Shown: positions 8,076-16,416 of the stretch, piece by piece
How the letters are laid out: the number at the start of each line of letters is the position of its first letter
Position numbering within the stretch: position 1 is the first letter of the stretch
Assembly: GCF_001513955.1 (NCBI RefSeq)
Contig: NZ_KQ948149.1
Coordinates: 654,227 to 718,226, forward strand
Reading direction: 5' to 3'
DNA length: 64,000 nucleotides
DNA from: Streptomyces pseudovenezuelae
GTDB lineage: Bacteria > Actinomycetota > Actinomycetes > Streptomycetales > Streptomycetaceae
Notes under the pieces: model-generated
Seen by the model: only the letters and a program-made list of their open reading frames with translations
Told to the model about the DNA's origin: nothing
Database searches by the model: none
Made by a program: the position numbers and the translations under genes

Positions 8076-9872
8076 ATGCGTCGCCCTGTCGCACGGAAAC
8101 TGTCGGTCCTGGCGGTCTCGGCCGCCGTGGTGTCGGTGGGGGCGGCGGCACCGCCGCAGGCCACCTCGGCACCCGAGAAAGTACCCGTCGCCGTCGGCTA
8201 CGGCGGTGCCGTCTCCAGCGTCGACGCGGACGCCTCCGCCGCCGGCATCGAGGTCCTGAGGAAGGGTGGCAACGCGGTCGACGCGGCCGTCGCCACCGCC
8301 GCCGCGCTCGGCGTCACCGAGCCGTACTCCTCCGGCATCGGCGGGGGCGGCTACTTCGTCTACTACGACGCCAAGTCCCGTACGGTCCACACGATCGACG
8401 GCCGCGAGACGGCACCCCTGACCGCCGGCTCCGACCTGTTCCTGGAGAACGGCAAGCCGCTCGCCTTCGCCGACGCCGTCAGCAGCGGGCTGAGCGTCGG
8501 CACCCCGGGCACGCCCGCCACCTGGGCCACGGCGCTGGGCCAGTGGGGCAGCAGATCGCTCGGCAGCGTCCTGAAGCCGGCCGAGCGGATCGCCCGGGAC
8601 GGGTTCACGGTCGACGACACCTTCCGCTCGCAGACCGCGTCCAACGAGACGCGGTTCCGCTACTTCCCGGACACCGCGAAGCTGTTCCTGCCCGGCGGAC
8701 AGCTGCCGGTCGTCGGCTCCACCTTCAAGAACCCCGATCTCGCCCACACCTACCAGGAGTTGGGCCGCAAGGGCGTCGGCGCGATCTACCACGGCGACCT
8801 CGGCGACGACATCGTCGACACCGTGAACAAGCCGCCCGTGGACCCGGCTTCGGGCTGGAACGCACGGCCCGGCGACCTGTCCGAGAAGGACCTCGCCGTC
8901 TACCGGGCCAAGCTCCAGAAGCCCACCAAGACCTCCTACCGCGGCCTCGGCGTCTACTCCATCGCGCCCTCCTCCTCCGGCGGCACGACGGTCGGCGAGG
9001 CCCTCAACATCCTTGAGCACACCGACCTTTCGAAGGCCAGTGAGGTCCAGTACCTGCACCACTACATCGAGGCCAGCCGGATCGCGTTCGCCGACCGGGG
9101 GCGCTGGGTCGGCGACCCCGCCTTCGAGGACGTACCGACGAAGGGGCTGCTGTCGAAGAAGTTCGCCGACTCGCGGGCCTGCCTGATCAAGGACGACGCG
9201 GTGCTCACCAGCCCGGTGGCGCCGGGAGACCCGCGGCATCCCGGGGCCTGCGCGGACCGGGGCACCGCGGCTCCGACGACGTACGAGGGAGAGAACACCA
9301 CGCATCTGACGGTGGCCGACAAGTGGGGGAACGTCGTCTCCTACACGCTGACCATCGAGCAGACCGGTGGCAGTGCGATCACCGTCCCCGGGCGGGGGTT
9401 CATCCTCAACAACGAGCTGACGGACTTCTCCTTCGCTCCCGCCAACCCGGCCGTTCACGACCCGAACCTGCCGGGGCCCGGCAAGCGGCCGCGGTCCTCG
9501 ATCTCACCGACGATCGTGCTCGACCGGCACAACCAGCCCGTGGTGGCGCTGGGTTCGCCCGGCGGGGCGACCATCATCACGACCGTGCTGCAGGTACTGA
9601 CCGAGTTCGTCGACCGCGGACTGCCGCTGGTGGACGCGATCGCCGCGCCTCGGGCGAGTCAGCGCAACGCCGCGCAGACCGAGCTGGAGCCGGCGCTGTA
9701 CAGCAGCGGGGAGCGTTCTCAGCTGGAGGCGATCGGGCACTCGTTCAAGCTGAATCCGGAGATCGGTGCGGCTACCGGTGTGCAGCGGTTGCCGGGCGGG
9801 AAGTGGCTCGCGGCCGCTGAGACGGTGCGGCGGGGCGGGGGATCCGCGCAAGTGGTGCACCCCGCGCCGTAG
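8076..9872 (+). CDS. ggt: Secreted gamma-glutamyltransferase (glutathione hydrolase)
   Basis: A 598-residue precursor of the Ntn-hydrolase GGT family, which transfers or hydrolyses gamma-glutamyl groups outside the cell. Residues 1-31 are a Sec-type signal peptide (RRPVARK, then a hydrophobic core). Conserved blocks are KGGNAVDAAVA, GIGGGGYFVYYD, DGRETAP, the autoprocessing site NTTHLTVADKWGN with Thr408 as predicted nucleophile and N-terminus of the small subunit, and GSPGGATIITTVLQ. Start ATG 8076 is preferred over the longer frame from 7995 because GGAGG lies just upstream and the signal peptide begins there. It is convergent with the Clp gene across a strong hairpin. A second, signal-less family member lies at 29474-31303. 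Confidence 0.95.
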   Translation: MRRPVARKLSVLAVSAAVVSVGAAAPPQATSAPEKVPVAVGYGGAVSSVDADASAAGIEVLRKGGNAVDAAVATAAALGVTEPYSSGIGGGGYFVYYDAKSRTVHTIDGRETAPLTAGSDLFLENGKPLAFADAVSSGLSVGTPGTPATWATALGQWGSRSLGSVLKPAERIARDGFTVDDTFRSQTASNETRFRYFPDTAKLFLPGGQLPVVGSTFKNPDLAHTYQELGRKGVGAIYHGDLGDDIVDTVNKPPVDPASGWNARPGDLSEKDLAVYRAKLQKPTKTSYRGLGVYSIAPSSSGGTTVGEALNILEHTDLSKASEVQYLHHYIEASRIAFADRGRWVGDPAFEDVPTKGLLSKKFADSRACLIKDDAVLTSPVAPGDPRHPGACADRGTAAPTTYEGENTTHLTVADKWGNVVSYTLTIEQTGGSAITVPGRGFILNNELTDFSFAPANPAVHDPNLPGPGKRPRSSISPTIVLDRHNQPVVALGSPGGATIITTVLQVLTEFVDRGLPLVDAIAAPRASQRNAAQTELEPALYSSGERSQLEAIGHSFKLNPEIGAATGVQRLPGGKWLAAAETVRRGGGSAQVVHPAP

Positions 9873-9880
9873 TTCCTGCG

Positions 9881-9917
9881 GGCGCGTGGGGAGCTGGTCG
9901 CGCAGCTCCCCGCGCCC
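9881..9917. terminator. Bidirectional terminator between ggt and clp
   Basis: GGGGAGCTG (9888-9896) pairs perfectly with CAGCTCCCC (9903-9911), with a 6-nt loop. The stem extends outward through GCG/CGC with one T-G pair. It lies exactly between two convergent genes. Confidence 0.75.
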
Positions 9918-12449
9918 CTACGGAGTCTTCGTGAAGGTCAGATTGCCTGCCGCCGTGTCGACGGTCACCCGGTCGCCGTCCGCGATCGTGCCGTTCAGGA
10001 GCAGCCGGGACAGTTGGTTGTCCACCTCCCGCTGGATCGTGCGGCGCAACGGGCGGGCGCCGTACTCCGGTTGATAGCCGTGCTCGGCCAGCCAGTCCAC
10101 TGCCCCGTCCGTGAAGTTCACCGTGACCCCTTGGGCCCGGAGCAGACGGCGGGTGTTCTCCAGCAACAGCATGGTGATGTCGCGGAGTTGCTCGCCGGTG
10201 AGCTGGCGGAACACGACGATCTCGTCGATGCGGTTCAGGAACTCGGGACGGAAGTGGTCCCGCAGGGGGCGCAGGATCTGCTCCCGGCGGGCCTCCTCGT
10301 CCGTGCCGCCCGGCCCGAAGCCGATGCCCGCGCCCCTGCGCGTGATCGCCTCCGAGCCCAGGTTGCTGGTCATCACGATCACCGTGTTGGTGAAGTCGAC
10401 CGTACGGCCCTGGGAGTCGGTGAGCCGTCCGTCGTCGAGGACCTGGAGAAGGACGTTGAAGACGTCCGGGTGGGCTTTCTCCACCTCGTCCAGCAGGAGC
10501 AGCGAGTACGGGTGCCTGCGGACCACCTCGGTCAGCTGACCCGCCTCCTCGTGCCCGACGTATCCGGGTGGGGCGCCGACCAGGCGGCTGACGGTGTGCC
10601 GCTCCTGGTACTCGCTCATGTCCAGGCGGACCATGCGCTCCTCGCTGCCGAACAGGGACTCGGCGAGGGCACGGGCCAGTTCGGTCTTGCCGACACCGGT
10701 CGGGCCGAGGAAGAGGAAGCTTCCGATCGGCCGGTCCGGGCTGGCGAGGCCGGCCCGGGAGCGCAGGACGGCGTCCGAGACGACCCGTACGGCCTCGTCC
10801 TGGCCGACGACCCGTTCGTGCAGGTGGTTCTCCAGTCCGAGCAGCCGGTCCTTCTCCTCCTCGGTGAGACTGCTGACCGGGATGCCGGTCAGCCGGGACA
10901 CGACCTGGGCGATGGCCTCCGCGGTGACCTCCAGGTGCTGGCCCTCGTCGGCCGCGTCGTGGTCCCCGGCGGTCTCGGCGATCCGCTGCTTCAACTCCGC
11001 GATACGGTCCCGCAGTTGGGTGGCCTGCTCGTACTGCTCGTCGGCGACCGCCTGATCCTTGTCCAGGGTCAGCTGCTCGACCTCGCGCTCCAGGGCCCGT
11101 ACATCCGTACCCTTGGTGCGCGCCCGCAGCCGTACCCGCGCGCCCGCCTGGTCGATGAGGTCGATCGCCTTGTCCGGCAGGCGGCGGTCGCTGAGATAGC
11201 GGTCGGACAGCTCGACGGCGGCCACCAGCGCCTCGTCGGTGTAGCGGACCTGGTGGTGGGCCTCGTAGCGGTCGCGCAGGCCGCGCAGGATCTCGATCGC
11301 GTCCGCCGGGGTCGGTTCCGGGACCAGGATCGGCTGGAAACGGCGGGCCAGGGCCGCGTCCTTCTCGATCCTGCGGAACTCCTCCAGGGTGGTCGCGCCC
11401 ACGATGTGCAGCTCGCCGCGGGCCAGAGCGGGCTTGAGGATGTTGCCGGCGTCCAGGGAGCCGCCCTCGCCGCCCCCGCCCGCGCCGACGACCGTGTGCA
11501 GCTCGTCGATGAAGACGATCAGCCGGTCGGAGTTGTCGCGGATCTCGCCCACGATGTTCGTCAGACGCTCCTCGAAGTCGCCCCGGTAGCGGGTGCCCGC
11601 GACCACCCCGGTCAGGTCGAGGGCGAAGACCCGGCGTCCGATCAGCACGTCGGGCACGTCCCCGTCGACGATCCGCTGGGCCAGGCCCTCCACGATGGCG
11701 GTCTTGCCCACGCCCGCGTCCCCGATGAGCACCGGGTTGTTCTTGCCGCGGCGGGACAGCACCTCGATGGTCTGCTCGATCTCCTCGTCCCGGCCGATGA
11801 CCGGGTCGACACGGCCCTGGCGGGCCAGGTCGGTGAGATCGCGGCCGTACTTGTCGAGGGTGGGCGTGCCGGTGCCGCGCGGTGCCTCGGCGCCGGGCTG
11901 CCCGCCGTCCGGTGCCGCCTCCGGAGGCAGACCGGCGGGGGCGAACCGGGCCGAGTTGAGGATGTGCCCGGCGGCCGAGTCGGGGTTCGCGGCCAGGGCG
12001 CTGAGCACGTGCTCGGGGCCGATGTAACCGGCGCCCCGGGCCCGGGCCAGCTCGTGCGCGTCCAGCAGGGCGCGCTTGGCGGCCGGGGTGAGGGACAGCG
12101 AGGTGGGCGGTGGGGCCTCCTCCGGCTGGTGCTGGACGGGGCCGGAGCGTTCGTCGATCTCCGAGGCGAGCGAGTCGGGATCGGCCCCGGCCCGGCTCAG
12201 CAGGCTCCGGGTCGGCTCCGCGGCGAGCGCGGCCCGCAGCAGGTGCTGGGTGTCCAGGTCCCGGCTCCCGTGCTCGGCGGCGTACTGCGCGGCGCCCCGC
12301 ACCAGCTCCCTGGCCGGCTGGCTGAGCAGCTGGCCGATGTTGATCTGGCGGGGGCCGGGACGTGGCCCGCCGAAGAAACGGGCGAGGAACTCTCCGAAGG
12401 CGTCATAGCCTTCCGGTCCGCTGAATCCGCTGGTCATGGGCGTTCCCAT
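9918..12449 (-). CDS. ClpC-like double-AAA+ ATPase with UVR motif and ClpP-type IGF loop
   Basis: An 843-residue Hsp100 unfoldase. Residues 1-170 contain a Clp_N double repeat, preceded by a Gly/Pro-rich lead. AAA1 has Walker A GDAGVGKT (243-250) and Walker B LIVFIDE (310-316). A short coiled segment at 470-490 (DEQYEQATQLRDRIAELKQRI) is a UVR-type motif as in ClpC. AAA2 has Walker A GPTGVGKT (582-589), Walker B LLLLDE (650-655) and GARPLRRTIQ near the end. An I-G-F tripeptide at 709-711 stands where ClpC/ClpX carry the ClpP-docking loop, so this is probably a protease partner and not a ClpB-type disaggregase. Start GTG/ATG choice: ATG 12449 follows GCGGGGA; ATG 12437 is possible. No HspR/CtsR-type box was recognised upstream. 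Confidence 0.92.
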   Translation of the reverse strand: MGTPMTSGFSGPEGYDAFGEFLARFFGGPRPGPRQINIGQLLSQPARELVRGAAQYAAEHGSRDLDTQHLLRAALAAEPTRSLLSRAGADPDSLASEIDERSGPVQHQPEEAPPPTSLSLTPAAKRALLDAHELARARGAGYIGPEHVLSALAANPDSAAGHILNSARFAPAGLPPEAAPDGGQPGAEAPRGTGTPTLDKYGRDLTDLARQGRVDPVIGRDEEIEQTIEVLSRRGKNNPVLIGDAGVGKTAIVEGLAQRIVDGDVPDVLIGRRVFALDLTGVVAGTRYRGDFEERLTNIVGEIRDNSDRLIVFIDELHTVVGAGGGGEGGSLDAGNILKPALARGELHIVGATTLEEFRRIEKDAALARRFQPILVPEPTPADAIEILRGLRDRYEAHHQVRYTDEALVAAVELSDRYLSDRRLPDKAIDLIDQAGARVRLRARTKGTDVRALEREVEQLTLDKDQAVADEQYEQATQLRDRIAELKQRIAETAGDHDAADEGQHLEVTAEAIAQVVSRLTGIPVSSLTEEEKDRLLGLENHLHERVVGQDEAVRVVSDAVLRSRAGLASPDRPIGSFLFLGPTGVGKTELARALAESLFGSEERMVRLDMSEYQERHTVSRLVGAPPGYVGHEEAGQLTEVVRRHPYSLLLLDEVEKAHPDVFNVLLQVLDDGRLTDSQGRTVDFTNTVIVMTSNLGSEAITRRGAGIGFGPGGTDEEARREQILRPLRDHFRPEFLNRIDEIVVFRQLTGEQLRDITMLLLENTRRLLRAQGVTVNFTDGAVDWLAEHGYQPEYGARPLRRTIQREVDNQLSRLLLNGTIADGDRVTVDTAAGNLTFTKTP

Positions 12450-12594
12450 CCGGTGTCCCCGCGCGGGCCGGGGGCACCCTCGCTGATCGACGTGCCGGGG
12501 CCGGGTAACCCGGGTGTCAGCCGGTTACACCTTCGCACGGATGGGGGAGCGGGGCACATTCGGCGCCCGGCGGTCTAAACCAGCTGAAAACCGG

Positions 12595-13389
12595 TCACCG
12601 GACGCCTTGCGGAGAGGTGGCCCGGCGTGCCGTCAGGACGCGTGGTCCCGCGTCGGTGACGGCCACGGTGTGCTCGGTGTGTGCCGCCCGGGAGCCGTCA
12701 TTCGTCTTCAGCGTCCAGCCGTCCGGCGCCGTGTGGTACTCGTCCGTGCCGCCGGCGATGAGCATCGGCTCGATCGCGAGCACCATGCCGTGCCGCAGCG
12801 CGAGCCCCCGGCCCGGGCGCCCCTCGTTGGGCACCGGTGGGTCCTCGTGCATACGGCGGCCGATGCCGTGGCCGCCGAAGTCGTCCATGATGCCGTAGCC
12901 GCCGTCCCGGCACACCGTGCCGATCGCGTGCGCGATGTCGCCGATGCGGTTGCCCACGACCGCCGCGCCGATCCCGGCCGCCAGCGCCCGCTCCCCGGTC
13001 TCGATCAGCCGTACGTCGGCGGCGCGCGGCCTGCCCACCGTGAAGCTGATCGCCGAGTCACCGGCCCAGCCGCCGAGTTGGGCACCGCAGTCGATCGAGA
13101 CGAGGTCGCCGTCGCGCAGCCGGTAGCCGGTCGGGATGCCGTGCACGATCGCGTCGTTCACGGAGGCGCAGATGACGGCGGGGAAGGGCGTGGAGGCGAA
13201 GGAGGGGCGATAGCCGAGGAAGGGTGAGGACGCCCCGGCCTCCCGCAGCACCCCACGCGCCACCTCGTCCAGCTCCAGCAGGGATACACCCACGTCAGCG
13301 GCCTCTTGTACGGCGGTCAGGGCACGCCCGACCACCTGTCCCGCCTCGTACATGGCATCGATCGATGCGTCCGTCTTCAGTTCCACCAT
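12595..13389 (-). CDS. map: Type I methionine aminopeptidase
   Basis: A 264-residue cytosolic metalloprotease that removes initiator Met from nascent proteins. The five metal ligands are readable: D in SIDCGAQ, D in WAGDSAISF, H in GGHGIGR, E in AIEPML and E in AHTEHTV. The His in AIVHGIP is the usual substrate-contacting His79 equivalent. Start ATG 13389 begins MVELKTDASIDAMYEAG; longer in-frame versions would overlap the divergent regulator and are rejected. A -10 hexamer TATAGT ends 7 nt before the ATG, so a leaderless mRNA is expected. This is likely one of several map copies in the genome; its pairing with an XRE regulator suggests conditional expression. Confidence 0.93.
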   Translation of the reverse strand: MVELKTDASIDAMYEAGQVVGRALTAVQEAADVGVSLLELDEVARGVLREAGASSPFLGYRPSFASTPFPAVICASVNDAIVHGIPTGYRLRDGDLVSIDCGAQLGGWAGDSAISFTVGRPRAADVRLIETGERALAAGIGAAVVGNRIGDIAHAIGTVCRDGGYGIMDDFGGHGIGRRMHEDPPVPNEGRPGRGLALRHGMVLAIEPMLIAGGTDEYHTAPDGWTLKTNDGSRAAHTEHTVAVTDAGPRVLTARRATSPQGVR

Positions 13390-13422
13390 GCCAATTACTA
13401 TACCGGTATTAGAATGGGGGGC
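13390..13422. promoter_or_regulatory. Shared divergent leaderless promoter with central palindrome
   Basis: The 33 bp between the two start codons hold everything. TATAGT on the reverse strand (13402-13397) lies 7 nt before the map ATG, and TAGAAT on the forward strand (13410-13415) lies 7 nt before the XRE ATG at 13423. Between them ATACCGGTAT (13400-13409) is a perfect palindrome overlapping the map -10 and abutting the other. A dimeric repressor bound here would block both genes. The obvious candidate is the adjacent XRE protein. Promoter reading and repression are inferences from geometry. Confidence 0.6.
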
Positions 13423-13674
13423 ATGGTGCGCACCCCTCTCACTCCCGAAGAACACGAACGCGGCGAGCGGCTCGGCCGGCTGCTGCGCGAGGCCCGCGGT
13501 GGCCGCAGCATGGCGGAGGTCGCGGCGACCGCCGGGATCTCTCCGGAGACGCTCCGGAAGATCGAGACCGGACGGGCTCCGACCCCGGCGTTCTTCACCG
13601 TGGCCGCGCTCGCCCGGGCGCTCGGGCTGTCCATGGACGAGCTGGCCGGACTGTGCGAGTTGGCGGGCGTGTGA
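13423..13674 (+). CDS. Small XRE-family helix-turn-helix regulator
   Basis: An 83-residue protein that is almost entirely one Cro/CI-type HTH domain (residues about 18-75): RLGRLLREARGGRSMAEVAATAGISPETLRKIETGRAPTPAFFTVAALARALGLSMDELA. There is no ligand-binding domain. ATG 13423 is chosen because the -10 hexamer TAGAAT sits 7 nt upstream; ATG 13414 in frame would place the start inside that hexamer. It is divergent from map, with a palindrome between them suited to autoregulation and co-regulation of map. Confidence 0.88.
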   Translation: MVRTPLTPEEHERGERLGRLLREARGGRSMAEVAATAGISPETLRKIETGRAPTPAFFTVAALARALGLSMDELAGLCELAGV

Positions 13675-13808
13675 CGGGAGTTCGCTCAGCGGCGGTGGGC
13701 GCGGCATGAGGCTCCTGCTGCGCCTTTGAAAACTGTCCGTAGCCCGTTCGTAACACTGCTGGTGTTGCCTTACGGACCGGAGTGCTCCGGTCTAACGGGA
13801 GTTGAGCG

Positions 13809-16235
13809 ATGGCAGTGGATCAACTCCCGGGTCGGATGCGGGAGTTCGTGGCCTACCTGGACGGTGTGCTCGCGCGCCTGGATCAGGGCGCCGGTTGGTG
13901 CGCGGTGTTCTGGCAGCGCGACCCGGACGGTATGCAGGCCTGCCTCGACGGCCGCGAAGTGCCGCCGTGGGACGTGGTCGAGGCACTGCTGCAAGACCTC
14001 GCTGCGGCGTACGGCCCGGAGGTGGCCCACGCCGAGGCGGACCGGGCCCGCCCCCTGCACGCCGCCGCCCAGACCGCCTACGACGCCCGCCCCGGCGGCC
14101 GGGACGCCCTCGGCGACCGCTTCGACGTCATGCTCCGCGAACAGCGCTACGCCGCGGAACGCCAGGCCGAACTGGGCCGCCGCCTCGCCGGCGCCACCAC
14201 CCAGGAGGAGGCCGACGCCATCCGCCTGGACCTCGCCTGGGCCCGCGACGACCACGAGCGCGCGGTACGCCGTTGCGCCGAACTCCAGTCCCGCATGGCC
14301 GAGTTGGACCACCGCACGATGAACGACCAGGCGCGGGCGATCAGACGGGGACAGGTCGCGGAGGGCGGGGTGCCGCGGGGGGCCTACGGGGACGGGGAGG
14401 GGGGCAGCGGGCTTGTGGCCCGTGACCCCGGGAGGCATGGGCGTGAGGCCGGCCGCTACGAGGATGCCGTGACCGGGGCCGGCGCCCATGAGGCCGGCGC
14501 CCGCGGAGCCGTAGGACGTGGCGCCGTCGGCGGTGGCGCCGACTTCCCCGACATTCCGCAGCAGCGCGACGCCGCGCCGTCGGCCACCGACGCCGAGGCG
14601 CGCCAGGCCGGACACGCCCCGCGGTGGCCCGACCGCACGGAGCCCGCCCGCTCGGGACACACGCGGGCTCCCGGCTGGCCGGACGACTTCGGAGCCGCGC
14701 CGAGACGTTCCCAGGCCGTAGAACCACCTGATCCGCGAGACCCACAGGCCCCGACCCCGACCGCGAGCCCGGCCCAGGCTTCCGGCTGGGCGGAGCCCCC
14801 CGGAGACGCACCTCGGCGACCCGGTGCCGCTGAGACAACCCGTCCTGGATACGGCCCACACGCCACGCCTCCCGCCGAACCCGGCCTTGCCGGGCGCGGC
14901 CCGGGAGGTCGGGGCTCCGCTGAGGCGGCCCACTCCGGATACGGCCCACACGCGGCGGCTCCCGGCGATGTCGGTGCCGCCGGGCGCGGGCCGGGACGGC
15001 AGGGTCCCGCTGAGGGAGGTCATCCCGGGCACGGTCCACACGTCACGGCCCCCGCTGATGCTGGGGCCGCCGGGCGCGGCCCCGGAGGCAAGGGCTCCGC
15101 TGAAGTGGCCCACTCCGGATACGCCCCGTATCCGGTGGGCCGCGGCGATGTCGGTGCCGCCGGGCGCGGGCCGGGACGGCAGGGTCCCGCTGAGGGAGGT
15201 CATCCCGGGCACGGCTCACACGCCACGGCCCCCGCCGACGCCGGCGCCGACGGGCGCGGGCCGGGAGGCCAGGGCTCCGCTGAGGCGGCCCACACCGGAT
15301 ACGCCCCGCACCCCGTACCCCCCGACGACTCGGCCCGCCCAGGCCCGCACCAGTACCCCCAGGTCGACTCCTCGCGCGCGGCGTACGCCCCGTATCAGCA
15401 GGCCCCGGGTCCGCTCACCCGCCCCGAACGGACCTCCCCGCCCGACAGCGACCCCCCGCACGAGCCCACTCCCGCCGCCCCGCCGCCGGAGGCAGCCGCG
15501 CCCAAGCGCAAGCGCCGCCGCGGGGGTGCCCGGTTCGCCGGGATGGCCGAGGAGGACGGGGCTCCCGTCGTCGTACCCCCGGCGGCCGTGCCCGATCTGC
15601 CCAGTGCGCCCGCGGCGAAGGGGCGCACCCCGCGCGGGGCCCGTTTCGCCGGGGCCGCGGAGGTGCCGAAGGCGGGGTCGCGGGAGCCCGCCGAGCCGCT
15701 GGACGCGGCGGCGCGGCGGGAGACCGCCGAGACGGTCGCGACGCTGGTGCGGCTGCGCTCGGAGGGGCGTACCGGCGAGGCGCACGGCGTGCTCGTCGAG
15801 CTCGCCCACTGGCCCGCCGACCGTTTCCCGCTGCTCGCCGCGGAGTTTCAGCACGCCGGGCTCGGCGCGGACTGGGCGACCCTGCTGTGGGAGGCCGCGT
15901 CGCTGCCCGCCGACCGGCTGGTCGCCGCCGCCGACGCGCTGGTCGCGGCCGGGCGGGGCGCGGACGGGGAACAGATCCTCCGGCAGGGCGTCGCACGGCC
16001 CGCCGGCGAGATCGGCGCCGCCGTGCTCGGGCTGGTCGCCGAGGGCCGCCGCCGTGAGGTCACCGCGCTCCTCGACGCCTACGTCCGCGTCCGCGCCCCC
16101 GAGGAGGCCGCCCGCAGCGCCGAACCCGGTCCGGGGATCCTCGTACCACTCCTCCTGGCGGCCGCGCGAGGCGTCTCGGACGAGCGGCACTGGGATCTGG
16201 TGCACGCCCTGCGGGTCGCCGGATTCTCCGCCTGA
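13809..16235 (+). CDS. Large Pro/Gly/Ala-rich protein with tandem 30-residue repeats
   Basis: An 808-residue protein of unrecognised function, without signal peptide or membrane helix. Residues 1-175 are a folded helical domain (MAVDQLPGRMREFVAYLDGVLARLDQGAGWCAVFW, coiled-coil-like RLDLAWARDDHERAVRRCAELQSRMAELD). Residues about 180-590 are low-complexity and contain five 30-residue repeats (347-496). A basic patch PKRKRRRGGARFAGMAEED and a second GRTPRGARFAGAAE follow. Residues about 635-808 are helical with paired repeats (LLVELAHWPADRFPLLAAEF, LLWEAASLPADRLVAAADAL) resembling a small alpha-solenoid. The architecture suggests a scaffold linking two folded ends through a flexible tether. The ATG at 13809 follows GGGAGTTGAGCG weakly. 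It stands alone between the XRE gene and the pyrimidine locus. Confidence 0.8.
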   Translation: MAVDQLPGRMREFVAYLDGVLARLDQGAGWCAVFWQRDPDGMQACLDGREVPPWDVVEALLQDLAAAYGPEVAHAEADRARPLHAAAQTAYDARPGGRDALGDRFDVMLREQRYAAERQAELGRRLAGATTQEEADAIRLDLAWARDDHERAVRRCAELQSRMAELDHRTMNDQARAIRRGQVAEGGVPRGAYGDGEGGSGLVARDPGRHGREAGRYEDAVTGAGAHEAGARGAVGRGAVGGGADFPDIPQQRDAAPSATDAEARQAGHAPRWPDRTEPARSGHTRAPGWPDDFGAAPRRSQAVEPPDPRDPQAPTPTASPAQASGWAEPPGDAPRRPGAAETTRPGYGPHATPPAEPGLAGRGPGGRGSAEAAHSGYGPHAAAPGDVGAAGRGPGRQGPAEGGHPGHGPHVTAPADAGAAGRGPGGKGSAEVAHSGYAPYPVGRGDVGAAGRGPGRQGPAEGGHPGHGSHATAPADAGADGRGPGGQGSAEAAHTGYAPHPVPPDDSARPGPHQYPQVDSSRAAYAPYQQAPGPLTRPERTSPPDSDPPHEPTPAAPPPEAAAPKRKRRRGGARFAGMAEEDGAPVVVPPAAVPDLPSAPAAKGRTPRGARFAGAAEVPKAGSREPAEPLDAAARRETAETVATLVRLRSEGRTGEAHGVLVELAHWPADRFPLLAAEFQHAGLGADWATLLWEAASLPADRLVAAADALVAAGRGADGEQILRQGVARPAGEIGAAVLGLVAEGRRREVTALLDAYVRVRAPEEAARSAEPGPGILVPLLLAAARGVSDERHWDLVHALRVAGFSA
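14847..15296 (+). repeat. Five in-frame 90-bp tandem repeats with a 180-bp higher-order period
   Basis: Each 90-bp unit encodes about 30 residues of the form GYGPH...AGRGPG..GPAE..H. Units alternate between two subtypes, so the closest identity is at 180 bp: bases 14963-15035 and 15143-15215 are identical over 73 bp. This points to a recent duplication of a two-unit block and to likely length variation between strains. Confidence 0.9.
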
Positions 16236-16329
16236 CAGGTCCTCCACAACCCCGCTGACCGGGCCCGTCACTCCTCCACTGGAGTGTGAAACGTGATCGA
16301 CTTCGCCGGTTAACGACGATGGTCTTGGC

Positions 16330-16348
16330 AAGCCTCTCCAGGAGGCTT
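16330..16348. promoter_or_regulatory. Inverted repeat upstream of the pyrimidine-catabolic operon
   Basis: AAGCCTC (16330-16336) and GAGGCTT (16342-16348) form a 7-bp inverted repeat with a 5-nt spacer, 69 bp before the first amidohydrolase gene. It could be an operator, for example for the PucR regulator encoded in the same cluster, or a leader hairpin. Assignment rests on position only. Confidence 0.35.
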
Positions 16349-16416
16349 ACGTTCATCCCTCTACGGCCGTGTCTACGGGCGTAGAAGCTCTGACGTCCCC
16401 GCCGAAGGAGCAGCTC

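Noticed and set aside
9918..12578. Very long forward-strand reading frames antisense to the Clp ATPase gene
   Set aside because: The opposite strand carries the full set of AAA+ motifs. Long antisense frames are expected in high-GC DNA with G/C third positions.
13770..15212. Long reverse-strand frame over the repeat-containing 808-residue gene
   Set aside because: It is the antisense of the repeats and is low-complexity Gly/Arg/Pro; it has no start signal and the forward frame continues with folded domains at both ends.
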